In this document: positions 1 through 7,992 of the stretch, piece by piece
How positions within the stretch are numbered: the first letter of the stretch is position 1
Layout: each line of letters starts with the position of its first letter
Assembly: GCA_041941305.1 (NCBI GenBank)
Contig: JBGTQJ010000008.1
Location: forward strand, 1 to 64,000
Direction: 5' to 3'
Source: JANSWP01 sp041941305
GTDB taxonomy: Bacteria > Bacteroidota > Bacteroidia > Chitinophagales > Saprospiraceae
DNA: 64,000 nt
Made by a program: the position numbers and the translations under genes
Notes under the pieces: model-generated
Told to the model about the DNA's origin: nothing
Seen by the model: the letters and a program-made list of their open reading frames with translations, nothing else
The model's database searches: none

Positions 1-555
1 ACGAGGACCTAATTGAACCTTGGCAGCTCCTATGGCATGACTCACTTGTAAAGGGTGACGAGAATAAACGGTCTTGTCACAATGGGAACAAAAACCGCTT
101 TGAGTCTGAAGGTCTACTATCCGAAGTTTTATCACATCCAGCTCTTCAATGATTTGTTCAAGTGTTTGGATATTCGATAAGGCTTCACTTTGGCAGTGAG
201 GACAATAATCTAATGGAACAATTATCTGTTCAGTCACCGCACCGCTTGGTTGGCGATAGGTTCCCTTATGACCTTTCGAACGTCCACCTGTTTTACGAGT
301 GCCAGACGCTTTTTCAGTTGACTCTTCCTTGCGAAAAGGAGCATTTTGGCGATGAATCGCACGCTGTGCTTTGCTCAATTCTTTTTGCAATCGGACTATT
401 TCAACATGCTGCTCCTCATTCTGTTTTGATAACCTTTCAATGGTCGATTCCAACAATTGTATCTTTTCAACCTGCTGGAATATCAGACCAACCAAATTAG
501 ACTTTTCTAATTTGGGAAGTAGCTTTTGAAACATATCTTTTTGGCTATCAGTCAT
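1..555 (-). CDS. IS66 family transposase, N-terminal part (cut by window edge)
   Basis: Reading the minus strand from the ATG at 555 gives 185 open codons that run off the left edge, so only the N-terminal part is visible. The order matches IS66 transposases (TnpC): a leucine-zipper-like coiled coil over about residues 30-75 (many Q, E, L and K), the conserved RQNAPFRKE segment, a basic TGGRSKGHKGT stretch, and the zf-IS66 zinc finger with two CxxC pairs (YCPHC and FCSHC) about 40 residues apart. The protein would be the DDE transposase that moves the element; the catalytic part lies outside the window. No companion tnpA/tnpB lies upstream on this strand, where the next gene is a response regulator, so this may be a solo or degenerate copy. 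A CAAAGATA box (minus-strand TATCTTTG) at 560-567 lies just upstream of the start. Confidence 0.85.
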   Translation of the reverse strand, partial: MTDSQKDMFQKLLPKLEKSNLVGLIFQQVEKIQLLESTIERLSKQNEEQHVEIVRLQKELSKAQRAIHRQNAPFRKEESTEKASGTRKTGGRSKGHKGTYRQPSGAVTEQIIVPLDYCPHCQSEALSNIQTLEQIIEELDVIKLRIVDLQTQSGFCSHCDKTVYSRHPLQVSHAIGAAKVQLGPR

Positions 556-648
556 TTAACAAAGATATAAATTTCAAAAAAATACTAAAAAAGCACGCTA
601 AACACATACTAAATCTTCGATTTTTTTCTAAAAAGAGTCTCTCCAATA

Positions 649-679
649 GAAATTTTCGCGCCACAGGCGCGGGAATTTC
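649..679 (-). terminator. Hairpin after response regulator gene
   Basis: A 14-bp stem (649-662 with 666-679, loop of 3) with GC-rich centre sits 10 bases past the stop of the response regulator. The two mismatches are G-U compatible. The run of T expected on the minus strand is delayed, so this is a probable rather than certain intrinsic terminator. Confidence 0.5.
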
Positions 680-688
680 AAAAAAACA

Positions 689-1441
689 TTAAGACAAAAA
701 CTTTTCAATAAAATTTTGCTTCCGTGCATTCGCTACATTGATCTGTTGGTCGTTTTCCATAACCACGATCCCACCTTTGCCTTTAATATACCGTTTGACA
801 TATTCCAAATTGATTAAGTAGGAGCGATGTACTCTACAGAAACCATAGTCGCCAAGGGCACTTTCATAAAATTTCAATTTCCTACAAATGAGGGACTTCT
901 TGCCATCTAGCTGGTGGACATAAGTAAAATTGTCATGAGCTTCGCAATAGAGAATTTCAGATAGTTTCACGACTTCAAATCCATCCATGAGCGGCAGGAC
1001 CACTTTTTGGCTTTGTGTGTTTAAGGCGGAGAGGTTGTCTAATAGAATTTTAGAATGATGAATTTCGGAGTTTTGTTGAAGGCGTTGAATTGCTTTTTTT
1101 ACGGCTTCAATCAATTCATCAATATCAACTGGCTTTAGCAAATAATGGATGGCACTTAGGTTGAGGGCTTGGATGGCATAATGACTAAATGCTGTAATGA
1201 AAATGATTTCGAAATTGATTTTCTCTATGTTTTCCAGCAAGTCAAATGCATTGCCATAAGGCATCTCAATATCGAGAAAAAGTAAATCAGGTTGATATTT
1301 CGCAATGGCTTTTTGGGCATCCATGATATTTTCACACTCTTCCACAACCTCCACCTCAGGACAATATTTTGAAACATAATGTCGAAGCGTTTCACGGCTA
1401 TTCTCTTCATCATCAATAATGAGTGCAGTCCATTTTTTCAT
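689..1441 (-). CDS. LytTR-family response regulator
   Basis: This 250-residue protein has an N-terminal receiver domain (residues 1-120) with the acidic pair D10/D11 and phospho-acceptor D57 in LLFLDIEMP, the threonine of ITAF and the lysine of LLKPVD. A LytTR DNA-binding domain follows (about 140-250), seen in the FTYVHQLDGKKSLICRKLK and RVHRSYLINLEYV segments. It would be phosphorylated by the sensor kinase encoded just upstream and then bind DNA as a LytR/AlgR-type activator. Its ATG overlaps the kinase stop by four bases (1438-1441), so the two are translationally coupled. Targets are not visible from the sequence. Confidence 0.95.
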   Translation of the reverse strand: MKKWTALIIDDEENSRETLRHYVSKYCPEVEVVEECENIMDAQKAIAKYQPDLLFLDIEMPYGNAFDLLENIEKINFEIIFITAFSHYAIQALNLSAIHYLLKPVDIDELIEAVKKAIQRLQQNSEIHHSKILLDNLSALNTQSQKVVLPLMDGFEVVKLSEILYCEAHDNFTYVHQLDGKKSLICRKLKFYESALGDYGFCRVHRSYLINLEYVKRYIKGKGGIVVMENDQQINVANARKQNFIEKFLS

Positions 1442-3336
1442 GTAGAAAGTGGTATTAGGATATTGACCATAGTGCCTGTTTCTTCACGTTCAGGTTGATA
1501 ATCATCAATCCTTACTTCAAAATGTTTTCCATACAATTCCTTTATCAAAGCCATCCTTTTCTCAACATTCTCCATTCCAGTGCTTTTGTATTTCTTTTGA
1601 TTATCGGTTTTAAGTTCTTTTGACTTCTTCCTGCCAATGCCATTGTCCCGAACAATGATGGATATTTCATCATTCACTTTTTTTATCGCTACCCATAATT
1701 GCCCCTTTTCTTTTTTATACCGCAAGCCATGCCAAATGGCATTTTCAATAAAGGGCTGTACCAACATTGGAGGGATATTGACACTCAAATCATTTGAGAA
1801 TTCCCCTTTTTCAAAACTATATTCAAACTTATCTTTAAAGCGGCTATGTTCCAGTTTTAAATACAGCTGAATGAGTTGTAATTCTTCTTCTAATGGAATA
1901 AAATCTTTTTGGGAGTGCTCCAGCACCATTCGCATCAATCTTGAAAAATCCGCCAGGAATTTATTAGCAGCTTTTTCATCATTTTTTGAAATAAAATTAT
2001 TGACACTGTTGAGCGCATTGAAAATGAAATGGGGGTTCATTTGAGTACGCAGAGATTTGAGTAAAAGTAACTGATTGGCTTTACGGCGAGCTTTTACATT
2101 TTTCATGATGAAATAAAAGAATACCCCAGCAGCAAAAAGCAAAGCACTCAATAAGCCAATGATGATTTTTTGGGCAAACAGTTGATTTTCATAAAGTAAA
2201 AACTCCTTTTGCTGTATATCTATTTTTCCCTGTCCTTTCAAAATGGAGATGAGTCGGTCTGCTTCTTCTTCTTTATTATTCAAAATGGTTTGATTGAGCT
2301 CATTGTATTGCTCCAAATCTTTGAATGCCTGCTCAAAAAGCCCTTTTTTGGCATTTATCTCTGAAGATTTTTTCAAAACCTGAGCCTTCAAAGATGTATT
2401 CACTTTGTCAGTTAAGGTTTTTTTTGAGGCCTTGATGATTGCTTCGGCTTTGTCTAAACTATCCTCTTTTATATATTTTTCGGCAAGCTCCAATTGATCG
2501 TTAATGCTTGCCTCTAGTGGTAAAATGCCAATATTGTACTTTTCAGGTGAGTAGGAATGGCTTATACTCACCCTGTCCTCCAGGCTATAAACTTTGTCAT
2601 CTAAAGCCTCTTTGGTTCTGGCAAATTGTTGAATATCTTTCTCATCCAATTTGGAAGTATTGGAAGGAAGGTTTAGTATGTAACCCTCATAAGCAGATTC
2701 GGCTTGAGAAGTATTATTGGAATTGGCGAAGATCTGTGCATCTCTGGCTAAGGTTCTCGACACAAAAAGGCTATCAAACTGCAAAGGGCCACTATTATTC
2801 TTTAACTGCTCATTTAATTGTCTGCCCTTTTCCAGGTCATTTGTCAAGATTGCCAAGTCAGCCTGCCCTTCTATACATTGCATTTTTTGAGTTTCATCAT
2901 TTGTCAACCGGAGGCACATATTAAAACCATTTTCTGCAGCCTCATAGTTTTTTAACTTCAATTCAAGGTTTCCAATATTTTGCCATGCTTTGGCCTCTTG
3001 TTCTGGCAATGAGAATTTACTCTTCTCTAAAATCCCCAATGCTTGCTTGTAACGTTGCATCGCAAGCGAAGGTTGATCAATATCTTCATAAATGGAACCT
3101 AAAAGAAGGTATGCTTCTGATTCTACCATTTTATCGCCCCGCCATGCTCTATTGTTCAAGACATTTTCGATGACTTTGATGGCTTGCCGTGGGTCTTTTT
3201 CTCTCAACACTTTAGCTTCTTCCAATTGGATAACCACTTTTTTACCAGGTGTATCCTTACTTATCTTTTTCTGGGCAAAAAGACCGTCAAAGACAAGTAG
3301 AAGCAATAGCAGAATTGTGATAAGCCGTATATTCAT
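1438..3336 (-). CDS. LytS-like sensor histidine kinase with TPR sensor domain
   Basis: I chose the ATG at 3336 rather than a TTG three codons upstream, giving 632 residues. It has a signal peptide (hydrophobic run up to about residue 20), a periplasmic region of TPR-like helix pairs (about 35-385), one transmembrane helix (about 390-411), and a cytoplasmic His_kinase domain with the histidine in MNPHFIFNALNS (H436), the N-box PFIENAIWHG (N532) and a G-box DNGIGRKKS. This is the usual Bacteroidota architecture in which a periplasmic TPR domain signals to a LytS-type kinase. It is the upstream gene of a two-gene operon with the response regulator. A minus-strand TATATTTG box at 3343-3350 could be its -7 element, but it lies very close to the start, so that is tentative. 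The signal is unknown. Confidence 0.93.
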   Translation of the reverse strand: MNIRLITILLLLLLVFDGLFAQKKISKDTPGKKVVIQLEEAKVLREKDPRQAIKVIENVLNNRAWRGDKMVESEAYLLLGSIYEDIDQPSLAMQRYKQALGILEKSKFSLPEQEAKAWQNIGNLELKLKNYEAAENGFNMCLRLTNDETQKMQCIEGQADLAILTNDLEKGRQLNEQLKNNSGPLQFDSLFVSRTLARDAQIFANSNNTSQAESAYEGYILNLPSNTSKLDEKDIQQFARTKEALDDKVYSLEDRVSISHSYSPEKYNIGILPLEASINDQLELAEKYIKEDSLDKAEAIIKASKKTLTDKVNTSLKAQVLKKSSEINAKKGLFEQAFKDLEQYNELNQTILNNKEEEADRLISILKGQGKIDIQQKEFLLYENQLFAQKIIIGLLSALLFAAGVFFYFIMKNVKARRKANQLLLLKSLRTQMNPHFIFNALNSVNNFISKNDEKAANKFLADFSRLMRMVLEHSQKDFIPLEEELQLIQLYLKLEHSRFKDKFEYSFEKGEFSNDLSVNIPPMLVQPFIENAIWHGLRYKKEKGQLWVAIKKVNDEISIIVRDNGIGRKKSKELKTDNQKKYKSTGMENVEKRMALIKELYGKHFEVRIDDYQPEREETGTMVNILIPLST

Positions 3337-3506
3337 TATAGACAAATATACAATTGTTGAGCAACTCTTTTTTTAGCAAAATGCTGCTATTAGACGCTTT
3401 CACAAATCAATTGGGCCCCTTTACAAAGTCAGAAGGTTCCTTCCCAAAGTCTGCGTTTTTTTTCCATTTTTTTCATTTGAGATTTGTTGCTTTCAAGTAT
3501 TCCACC

Positions 3507-3671
3507 AGAAGTTGTCTAAAGTTATTTAATCGGATGTCTAACAAGCTCTTGATTCTGAATACTTCAGCTATTTTTCACCCCGTACCTCCTAGGTACGAAC
3601 CTCAAAATGAGCTTCGTCTTCAAAATCAATACCTTATCATCCATCTCACTCAAAAACTTTAGACAACTTCT
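3507..3671. repeat. MITE-like nested palindrome, 165 bp
   Basis: A 17-bp perfect inverted repeat (3507-3523 and 3655-3671) encloses a second hairpin (CGTACCT stem, 3581-3597). Both are centred on base 3589, and the intervening arms also match each other imperfectly, so the whole is one long imperfect palindrome. It fills most of the 3337-3688 gap between two divergent genes. Its ends (AGTTGTCTAAAGTT) resemble the ends of the elements at 46251-46388 and 63051-63247. No coding potential was seen in it. Confidence 0.7.
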
Positions 3672-3688
3672 CACCAAAATCTCTAAAA

Positions 3689-4891
3689 ATGAAAAAAATA
3701 AAATCCAACCTGGGCATCACCCTGCTATGTGTAATCGCAATTTTGGTTTTTTCAATCCAGTTAAAGTCTTTGAACCATTTATCCTCCTGGCTCAAGGGTG
3801 CCAATCTTTTCAGTTTTAATAATCCAGTAAAGATAACTACCTCTGTCTCTGGCAAAGAGGATGTCATCCAGTTGGCGCTGCTTTTAGACACGAGCGGCTC
3901 TATGGATGGTTTGATCGAGCAAGCAAAATCACAACTTTGGAAGATTGTCAACGAACTTTCAAGAGCAGATCGCTCAGGAAAATCTCCAAATCTGGAAATA
4001 GCACTTTATCAATACGGAAATGACGGTCTTTCCAGTTTTAGCGGATACATTCAACAAATAAGCCCATTCACTTCTGACATGGATCATATTTCTAAAAACT
4101 TATTTGCGCTGCGCACCAATGGAGGCAATGAGTATTGTGGTAAAGTTATTCACACTTCATTGAGTCAACTGGACTGGACCAAAGAGGATGGGAAACTAAG
4201 GCTGATCTACATCGCGGGTAATGAAGCTTTTTCTCAGGGTCCGTTACATTTTACGCAGGCCTGCAATGTCGCCAAAAATATGGATGTGGTTGTTAATACC
4301 ATTTTTTGCGGGGCTCACAGAACCGGAATTGATTTAGGTTGGAAAACCGGGGCAAGTCTTACTGGAGGAGAATATTACAGCATTGATCAAAATCAGGAAA
4401 CTGTATACATCTCATCACCATATGATGACGAGATTGAACAACTAAATGACGAATTAAACAATACCTATGTTCCATATGGAAACCAGGGAGCATCGTATCT
4501 TTTTAACCAAAGTTCCCAGGATGCAAATGCAGAAAAATACAGCAGGGTAAACAAAGTTGACAGAGCAGTTTTTAAAAGTTCAAAATTATACACCAATGCT
4601 GGTTGGGATCTGATAGATGGTTACTGTAAAGACAAATCGATTCTCAAAAACAAAGAAGATTTACCCGAAGAATTGAAAAATTTGAGCGATACGGAATTGG
4701 AGAAAAAGATCAAAACCTTAAAAGTTACAAGAGATGAAATTCAAGGTAAAATTCAGGATTTGGACAAAAAGAGAAGAAAATATTTCTATGACAACTCGGA
4801 TGTCACCGCCGATTCCACCAATTTGGAGTATTCAATTAAAAAGTCTCTAAAAAAGCAAGCGAATAAAAAAGGATATCAAATCAAGGAATAA
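3689..4891 (+). CDS. VWA-domain protein, exported or membrane-anchored
   Basis: This 400-residue protein starts with a basic N-terminus and a hydrophobic segment (residues 9-25), either a signal peptide or an anchor. A von Willebrand factor A domain follows (about 60-240). Its metal-ion (MIDAS) site is seen as DTSGS (D67, S69, S71), with a threonine in LRTNGGNEYC as a further ligand. The last 90 residues are highly charged and predicted helical or coiled coil (repeated K, E, D). VWA domains bind partners through a bound divalent metal. There are no neighbours on the same strand, so the partner is unknown. It resembles VWA proteins of Bacteroidota that occur without MoxR ATPases; no MoxR gene lies nearby. 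Confidence 0.85.
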   Translation: MKKIKSNLGITLLCVIAILVFSIQLKSLNHLSSWLKGANLFSFNNPVKITTSVSGKEDVIQLALLLDTSGSMDGLIEQAKSQLWKIVNELSRADRSGKSPNLEIALYQYGNDGLSSFSGYIQQISPFTSDMDHISKNLFALRTNGGNEYCGKVIHTSLSQLDWTKEDGKLRLIYIAGNEAFSQGPLHFTQACNVAKNMDVVVNTIFCGAHRTGIDLGWKTGASLTGGEYYSIDQNQETVYISSPYDDEIEQLNDELNNTYVPYGNQGASYLFNQSSQDANAEKYSRVNKVDRAVFKSSKLYTNAGWDLIDGYCKDKSILKNKEDLPEELKNLSDTELEKKIKTLKVTRDEIQGKIQDLDKKRRKYFYDNSDVTADSTNLEYSIKKSLKKQANKKGYQIKE

Positions 4892-4923
4892 TTCAACTAG
4901 TTTCTAATGGTACAGGGCAAGTT

Positions 4924-5391
4924 TTACAATTTGTCCCGTACCGTTTCTTTTGCATATACTTTAAATGCATCCCCAGAAACACCATAGCCCATGCATACAT
5001 GCTCCCAGCCCTTCTTTTCATAGAAACCGACTAAATCGGTACTGAGATACAAATTTGAAAAACCTATTGCGTGAGCCTCCTTCAACGCATGCTCCAATAA
5101 CTTTCCAGCAATGCCCTGATTTCGATACTCCTCATTGACAAACAAACAGGCAAACCAGGGCATCAAATCTTGTCGGCTGATGATATCATTGGTCAACAAT
5201 GCATAGGAAGCGATAATTGCATCCTTCTCCAGAACCACGAAAAATTTTGGAAGTGCAGAACTATCTCCAACAGAATGTTCTATACAATCTTTGTAGAAAA
5301 TATAATTGGAGTCACTACCCCATTTTTGGTGAAAGTAGGTGATGGCAGCGTTGAGGAGGTCAGGGACTGTGGAAATCTCGACTATTTTCAT
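4924..5391 (-). CDS. GNAT family N-acetyltransferase
   Basis: I use the ATG at 5391 (155 residues) instead of a TTG 27 bases upstream that would overlap the preceding gene. The acetyl-CoA binding motif A is clear (VNEEYRNQGIAGKLLEHAL) and the C-terminal FYEKKGW motif is typical of small GNAT enzymes. It should transfer an acetyl group from acetyl-CoA to an amine; the substrate cannot be told. It lies 10 bases downstream of the XRE regulator gene (5402-5935) on the same strand, so it may be co-transcribed with the overlapping GNAT-like/XRE pair, although it is itself a standard stand-alone acetyltransferase. Confidence 0.9.
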   Translation of the reverse strand: MKIVEISTVPDLLNAAITYFHQKWGSDSNYIFYKDCIEHSVGDSSALPKFFVVLEKDAIIASYALLTNDIISRQDLMPWFACLFVNEEYRNQGIAGKLLEHALKEAHAIGFSNLYLSTDLVGFYEKKGWEHVCMGYGVSGDAFKVYAKETVRDKL

Positions 5392-5401
5392 CTTTTTAAG
5401 T

Positions 5402-5935
5402 CTAAGCTCGATACGCAACCTCTTTCACATATTGTTTCTCAATTTCACGTCCTTTTTCTTCTGTCAAAATCTCTTGTTCAATTTCTTTTTGCATCAATTT
5501 CCACCAAAAAATAGCTGGAATTATTTCACCTGAATGACTTTCTAGTCTATAAATAATAGATTTTCCAATTTTTTCTTTTCCCTTTATGATGCGATTTAAC
5601 CTGGAAGAATGTACACCAATTTCCTCAGAGAATTGTTTCTGTGACCTTCCTGTAGCTTTTAAATAGGCTTTTAAAAAAGAGCCTAAATTTTTTTGAGCTT
5701 CGTATTCTTTTTGGTTTACATAGGACTTTATTTGATACTTGATTGTCAACAAATTAGATAGCAATTGTTCCTTTTTGGAAAGAGCATTCTTTCTTGCCAT
5801 TCGGAGTTTAACGAATTCTTCTCTAGCTTTAGATTCTTCATCATCACTTAATTCAGATACCATGATAGAATCAGCTAATTCTTTCAAGGAATATTTATCC
5901 TTTAATTGATCATATATTTTTTCCTGTTCCTTCAT
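5402..5935 (-). CDS. XRE/HigA-type helix-turn-helix protein (antitoxin-like)
   Basis: The start is the ATG at 5935 (177 residues); a longer reading has no supporting features. The N-terminal 100 residues are highly charged and helical (many K, E, Q), probably coiled coil. A HTH_3/XRE DNA-binding domain covers about residues 95-150 (ATGRSQKQFSEEIGVHSSR, then LNRIIKGKEKIG), followed by a charged tail. HTH proteins of this type act as autorepressors and, in toxin-antitoxin pairs, as antitoxins. Its first 26 bases overlap the end of the GNAT-like gene upstream, an arrangement that points to coupled expression with toxin-like gene first, as in higBA. Antitoxin function is inferred only from this organisation. 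Confidence 0.75.
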   Translation of the reverse strand: MKEQEKIYDQLKDKYSLKELADSIMVSELSDDEESKAREEFVKLRMARKNALSKKEQLLSNLLTIKYQIKSYVNQKEYEAQKNLGSFLKAYLKATGRSQKQFSEEIGVHSSRLNRIIKGKEKIGKSIIYRLESHSGEIIPAIFWWKLMQKEIEQEILTEEKGREIEKQYVKEVAYRA

Positions 5936-6398
5936 CTGATAAATATTTTTGAATAAGCATTTCAGAGTTTGCCAGCTCTGTAAACAGATATTGCTCCATT
6001 TCCATAAACCCATATTTGCTTTTATATAGGTCAGCTAATTCAGTTTTCGGTCTTAATGGAACAAAACCATCATATTGTTTTTCAAAAGCCTTTTGACAAG
6101 TATAGGCAATTAAACAACCAGCAATGAAATCATATTCTTTGTTTCTACCTTTACTCGAATTAACATTTTCAATCAATCGAATGTGCAGCCTAGCTTCTTT
6201 TGGTAAATTTTCAAAAGAAATCAACCCTAAAATTTTATCCCCATTTCTCAAGCAAATTTTATAGACTGAAAAAGCTTTTTCTACAATCCAATTAAATTCA
6301 AATTCACTTGATTTTTTGATTGGCTCCCAATCCTTTTCTTCCACTAATTCTATATAAGTCTCCTCAAGTTGATTAAACTTTTTGTTTAGGACCCTCAT
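5910..6398 (-). CDS. GNAT-fold protein, possible toxin of a TA-like pair
   Basis: The protein has 162 residues and no close family name that I recognise. The second half reads as a divergent GNAT fold: a beta strand (ARLHIRLIENV), an acetyl-CoA loop region that keeps basic and glycine residues (SSKGRNKEYDFIAGCLI), a helix (AYTCQKAFEKQ), then a strand and the C-terminal LYKSKYGF motif. The canonical RxxGxG/A loop is not present, so catalysis may be altered. The next gene, an XRE regulator, begins 26 bases before this one ends. Acetyltransferase toxins such as AtaT, TacT and KacT are known, but those pair with ribbon-helix-helix antitoxins encoded first. Here the order is reversed and the partner is HTH. 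An alternative is a substrate-specific acetyltransferase with its own repressor. Confidence 0.6.
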   Translation of the reverse strand: MRVLNKKFNQLEETYIELVEEKDWEPIKKSSEFEFNWIVEKAFSVYKICLRNGDKILGLISFENLPKEARLHIRLIENVNSSKGRNKEYDFIAGCLIAYTCQKAFEKQYDGFVPLRPKTELADLYKSKYGFMEMEQYLFTELANSEMLIQKYLSDEGTGKNI

Positions 6399-6402
6399 TT
6401 CT

Positions 6403-6433
6403 CAAAGATACAAAAATTGACAAAAAATATCAA
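6403..6433 (-). promoter_or_regulatory. Bacteroidota-type promoter of the GNAT/XRE pair
   Basis: On the minus strand TTG (6431-6433) and TATCTTTG (6403-6410) are 20 bases apart, matching the -33/-7 TAnnTTTG pattern known for Bacteroidota. The -7 box ends only four bases before the ATG, so the transcript would be leaderless or nearly so. Confidence 0.5.
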
Positions 6434-6445
6434 TTAACAATATTA

Positions 6446-7849
6446 TTACATATGAATTGCCCGATCCCCCGTAGCTGCCAAAGCTGCTTCCTTAATCGCC
6501 TCTGTAAAAGTTGGATGAGCATGAGACATTCTGGAAACGTCTTCTGCTGAAGCTCTAAATTCCATCACAGCCACTGCCTCAGCGATCATATCCGCAGCAC
6601 GAGCACCAACCATATGCACACCTAAAATTTCATCAGTCTCCGCATGCGCCAATACTTTCACCATACCTTCCACATCCGTGCTTGCACGAGCCCGGCCGAG
6701 GGCTTTCATTGGAAATTTACCTGTTTTAAAGGGTATCCCAGCTTCTTCCAATTCTTCTGTTGTTTTGCCTACAGCAGCAACTTCCGGCCAAGTGTAAACC
6801 ACTCCTGGAATGAGGTTGTAATTGACATGAGGCTTCTGCCCTGCCATTGTTTCCGCCACAAATACCCCTTCCTCTTCAGCTTTATGTGCGAGCATCGCTC
6901 CTTGGATGACATCGCCGATGGCATAAATACCTGAAACATTGGTTTCAAGATGCTCGTTGACTTTGATTCTACCTTTCTCGTCCTTTTCAATGCCCACATT
7001 TTCCAAACCCAAATTATCAGTGTAAGGTCTTCTACCAATTGCAATCAGGCAATAATCCGCATCTATTGTAAACGTATCTTCTGCATCTCGTTTTTGGACT
7101 TCAACTTTTACCTTGGTTTTCAATGCTTTGACAGTATTGACTTTGTGTTTGAGGTGAAATTTGACGCCCAATTTCTTCATGGATCGGGTCAATTCCCGAC
7201 TGCAATCCTTGTCCATTCCGGCAATAATCCTGTCCATAAATTCTACAACTTCTACCTCTGTTCCCATACGAGCATATACAGAGCCCAATTCCAATCCAAT
7301 CACTCCCCCTCCAATGACCACCATCCTTTTGGGCACTGATTCAATGTTCAATGCTTCTGTAGAGGTAATGATTCGTTTTTTATCGTAATTGAAAGGAGCA
7401 GGAGTAATGGGCTTTGAGCCCGTAGCAATGATGACTTTTTCCGTTTCAATCGTTTCGGCTTTTCCACCCTCTTTTGCAATGCTTATTGTTTTGGCATCTA
7501 CAAAGGAACCATGCCCCACATGCACATCAATTTTGTTTTTCTTCATTAAAAAATCCAAGCCACCGACTGTTTGGGAAACCACCTCATTTTTACGCTTGAT
7601 CATTTGCGGCATATTTACTTTCAGATCTTTCAAATCAATACCATGTTGTCCAAATTTCTCTTTTGCATTATGGTAGTGTTCAGAAGAATCAAGTAATGCT
7701 TTGGAAGGGATGCAACCGACATTCAGGCAAGTTCCTCCAAGGGTATTGTATCTTTCAATGATTGCTGTTTTCATGCCTAGCTGTGCGCATCTGATTGCGG
7801 CAACATATCCTCCGGGACCAGATCCAATGACCGTTACGTCGTATTTCAT
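6446..7849 (-). CDS. lpd: Dihydrolipoyl dehydrogenase (E3)
   Basis: The flavoenzyme that reoxidises dihydrolipoamide in the pyruvate and 2-oxoglutarate dehydrogenase complexes and the glycine cleavage system, reducing NAD+. I chose the ATG at 7849 (467 residues), which starts right at the FAD-binding strand MKYDVTVIGSGPGG; a longer reading adds only unrelated residues. The redox-active disulfide is C41/C46 in GGTCLNVGCIPSK, the NAD-binding motif is GGGVIGLELG near residue 185, and the catalytic His-Glu pair is H445/E450 in HAHPTFTE. The length is normal for the family. No E1 or E2 genes lie next to it; the ricT gene precedes it on the same strand, separated by a strong inverted repeat, so it probably has its own transcript. 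Confidence 0.97.
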   Translation of the reverse strand: MKYDVTVIGSGPGGYVAAIRCAQLGMKTAIIERYNTLGGTCLNVGCIPSKALLDSSEHYHNAKEKFGQHGIDLKDLKVNMPQMIKRKNEVVSQTVGGLDFLMKKNKIDVHVGHGSFVDAKTISIAKEGGKAETIETEKVIIATGSKPITPAPFNYDKKRIITSTEALNIESVPKRMVVIGGGVIGLELGSVYARMGTEVEVVEFMDRIIAGMDKDCSRELTRSMKKLGVKFHLKHKVNTVKALKTKVKVEVQKRDAEDTFTIDADYCLIAIGRRPYTDNLGLENVGIEKDEKGRIKVNEHLETNVSGIYAIGDVIQGAMLAHKAEEEGVFVAETMAGQKPHVNYNLIPGVVYTWPEVAAVGKTTEELEEAGIPFKTGKFPMKALGRARASTDVEGMVKVLAHAETDEILGVHMVGARAADMIAEAVAVMEFRASAEDVSRMSHAHPTFTEAIKEAALAATGDRAIHM

Positions 7850-7863
7850 TTTATTGATTATGG

Positions 7864-7938
7864 TAGACTTTATTCGAAAAGATTTTGTAAGGGAAGCCGT
7901 CAACCGTCCGCCATTTACCGCCAACCGAATAAAGTCTA
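7864..7938. terminator. Inverted repeat with heptad-like core between ricT and lpd
   Basis: A perfect 13-bp inverted repeat (7864-7876 and 7926-7938, AAAGTC-type arms) encloses a stretch whose right half has a 7-base period (CCGTCAA, CCGTCCG, CCATTTA, CCGCCAA). It follows the ricT stop on the minus strand and precedes lpd, so a terminator or processing site is likely. Confidence 0.5.
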
Positions 7939-7992
7939 ATGTATTTATAAATTTTGGTTGGATTACTTTTGTAAACAACTGGCAATGCTCAA

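Noticed and set aside
6446..7978. Longer N-terminus for dihydrolipoyl dehydrogenase
   Set aside because: The extra 43 residues do not belong to the family, and the fold starts at the ATG at 7849; the extension also crosses the inverted repeat at 7864-7938.
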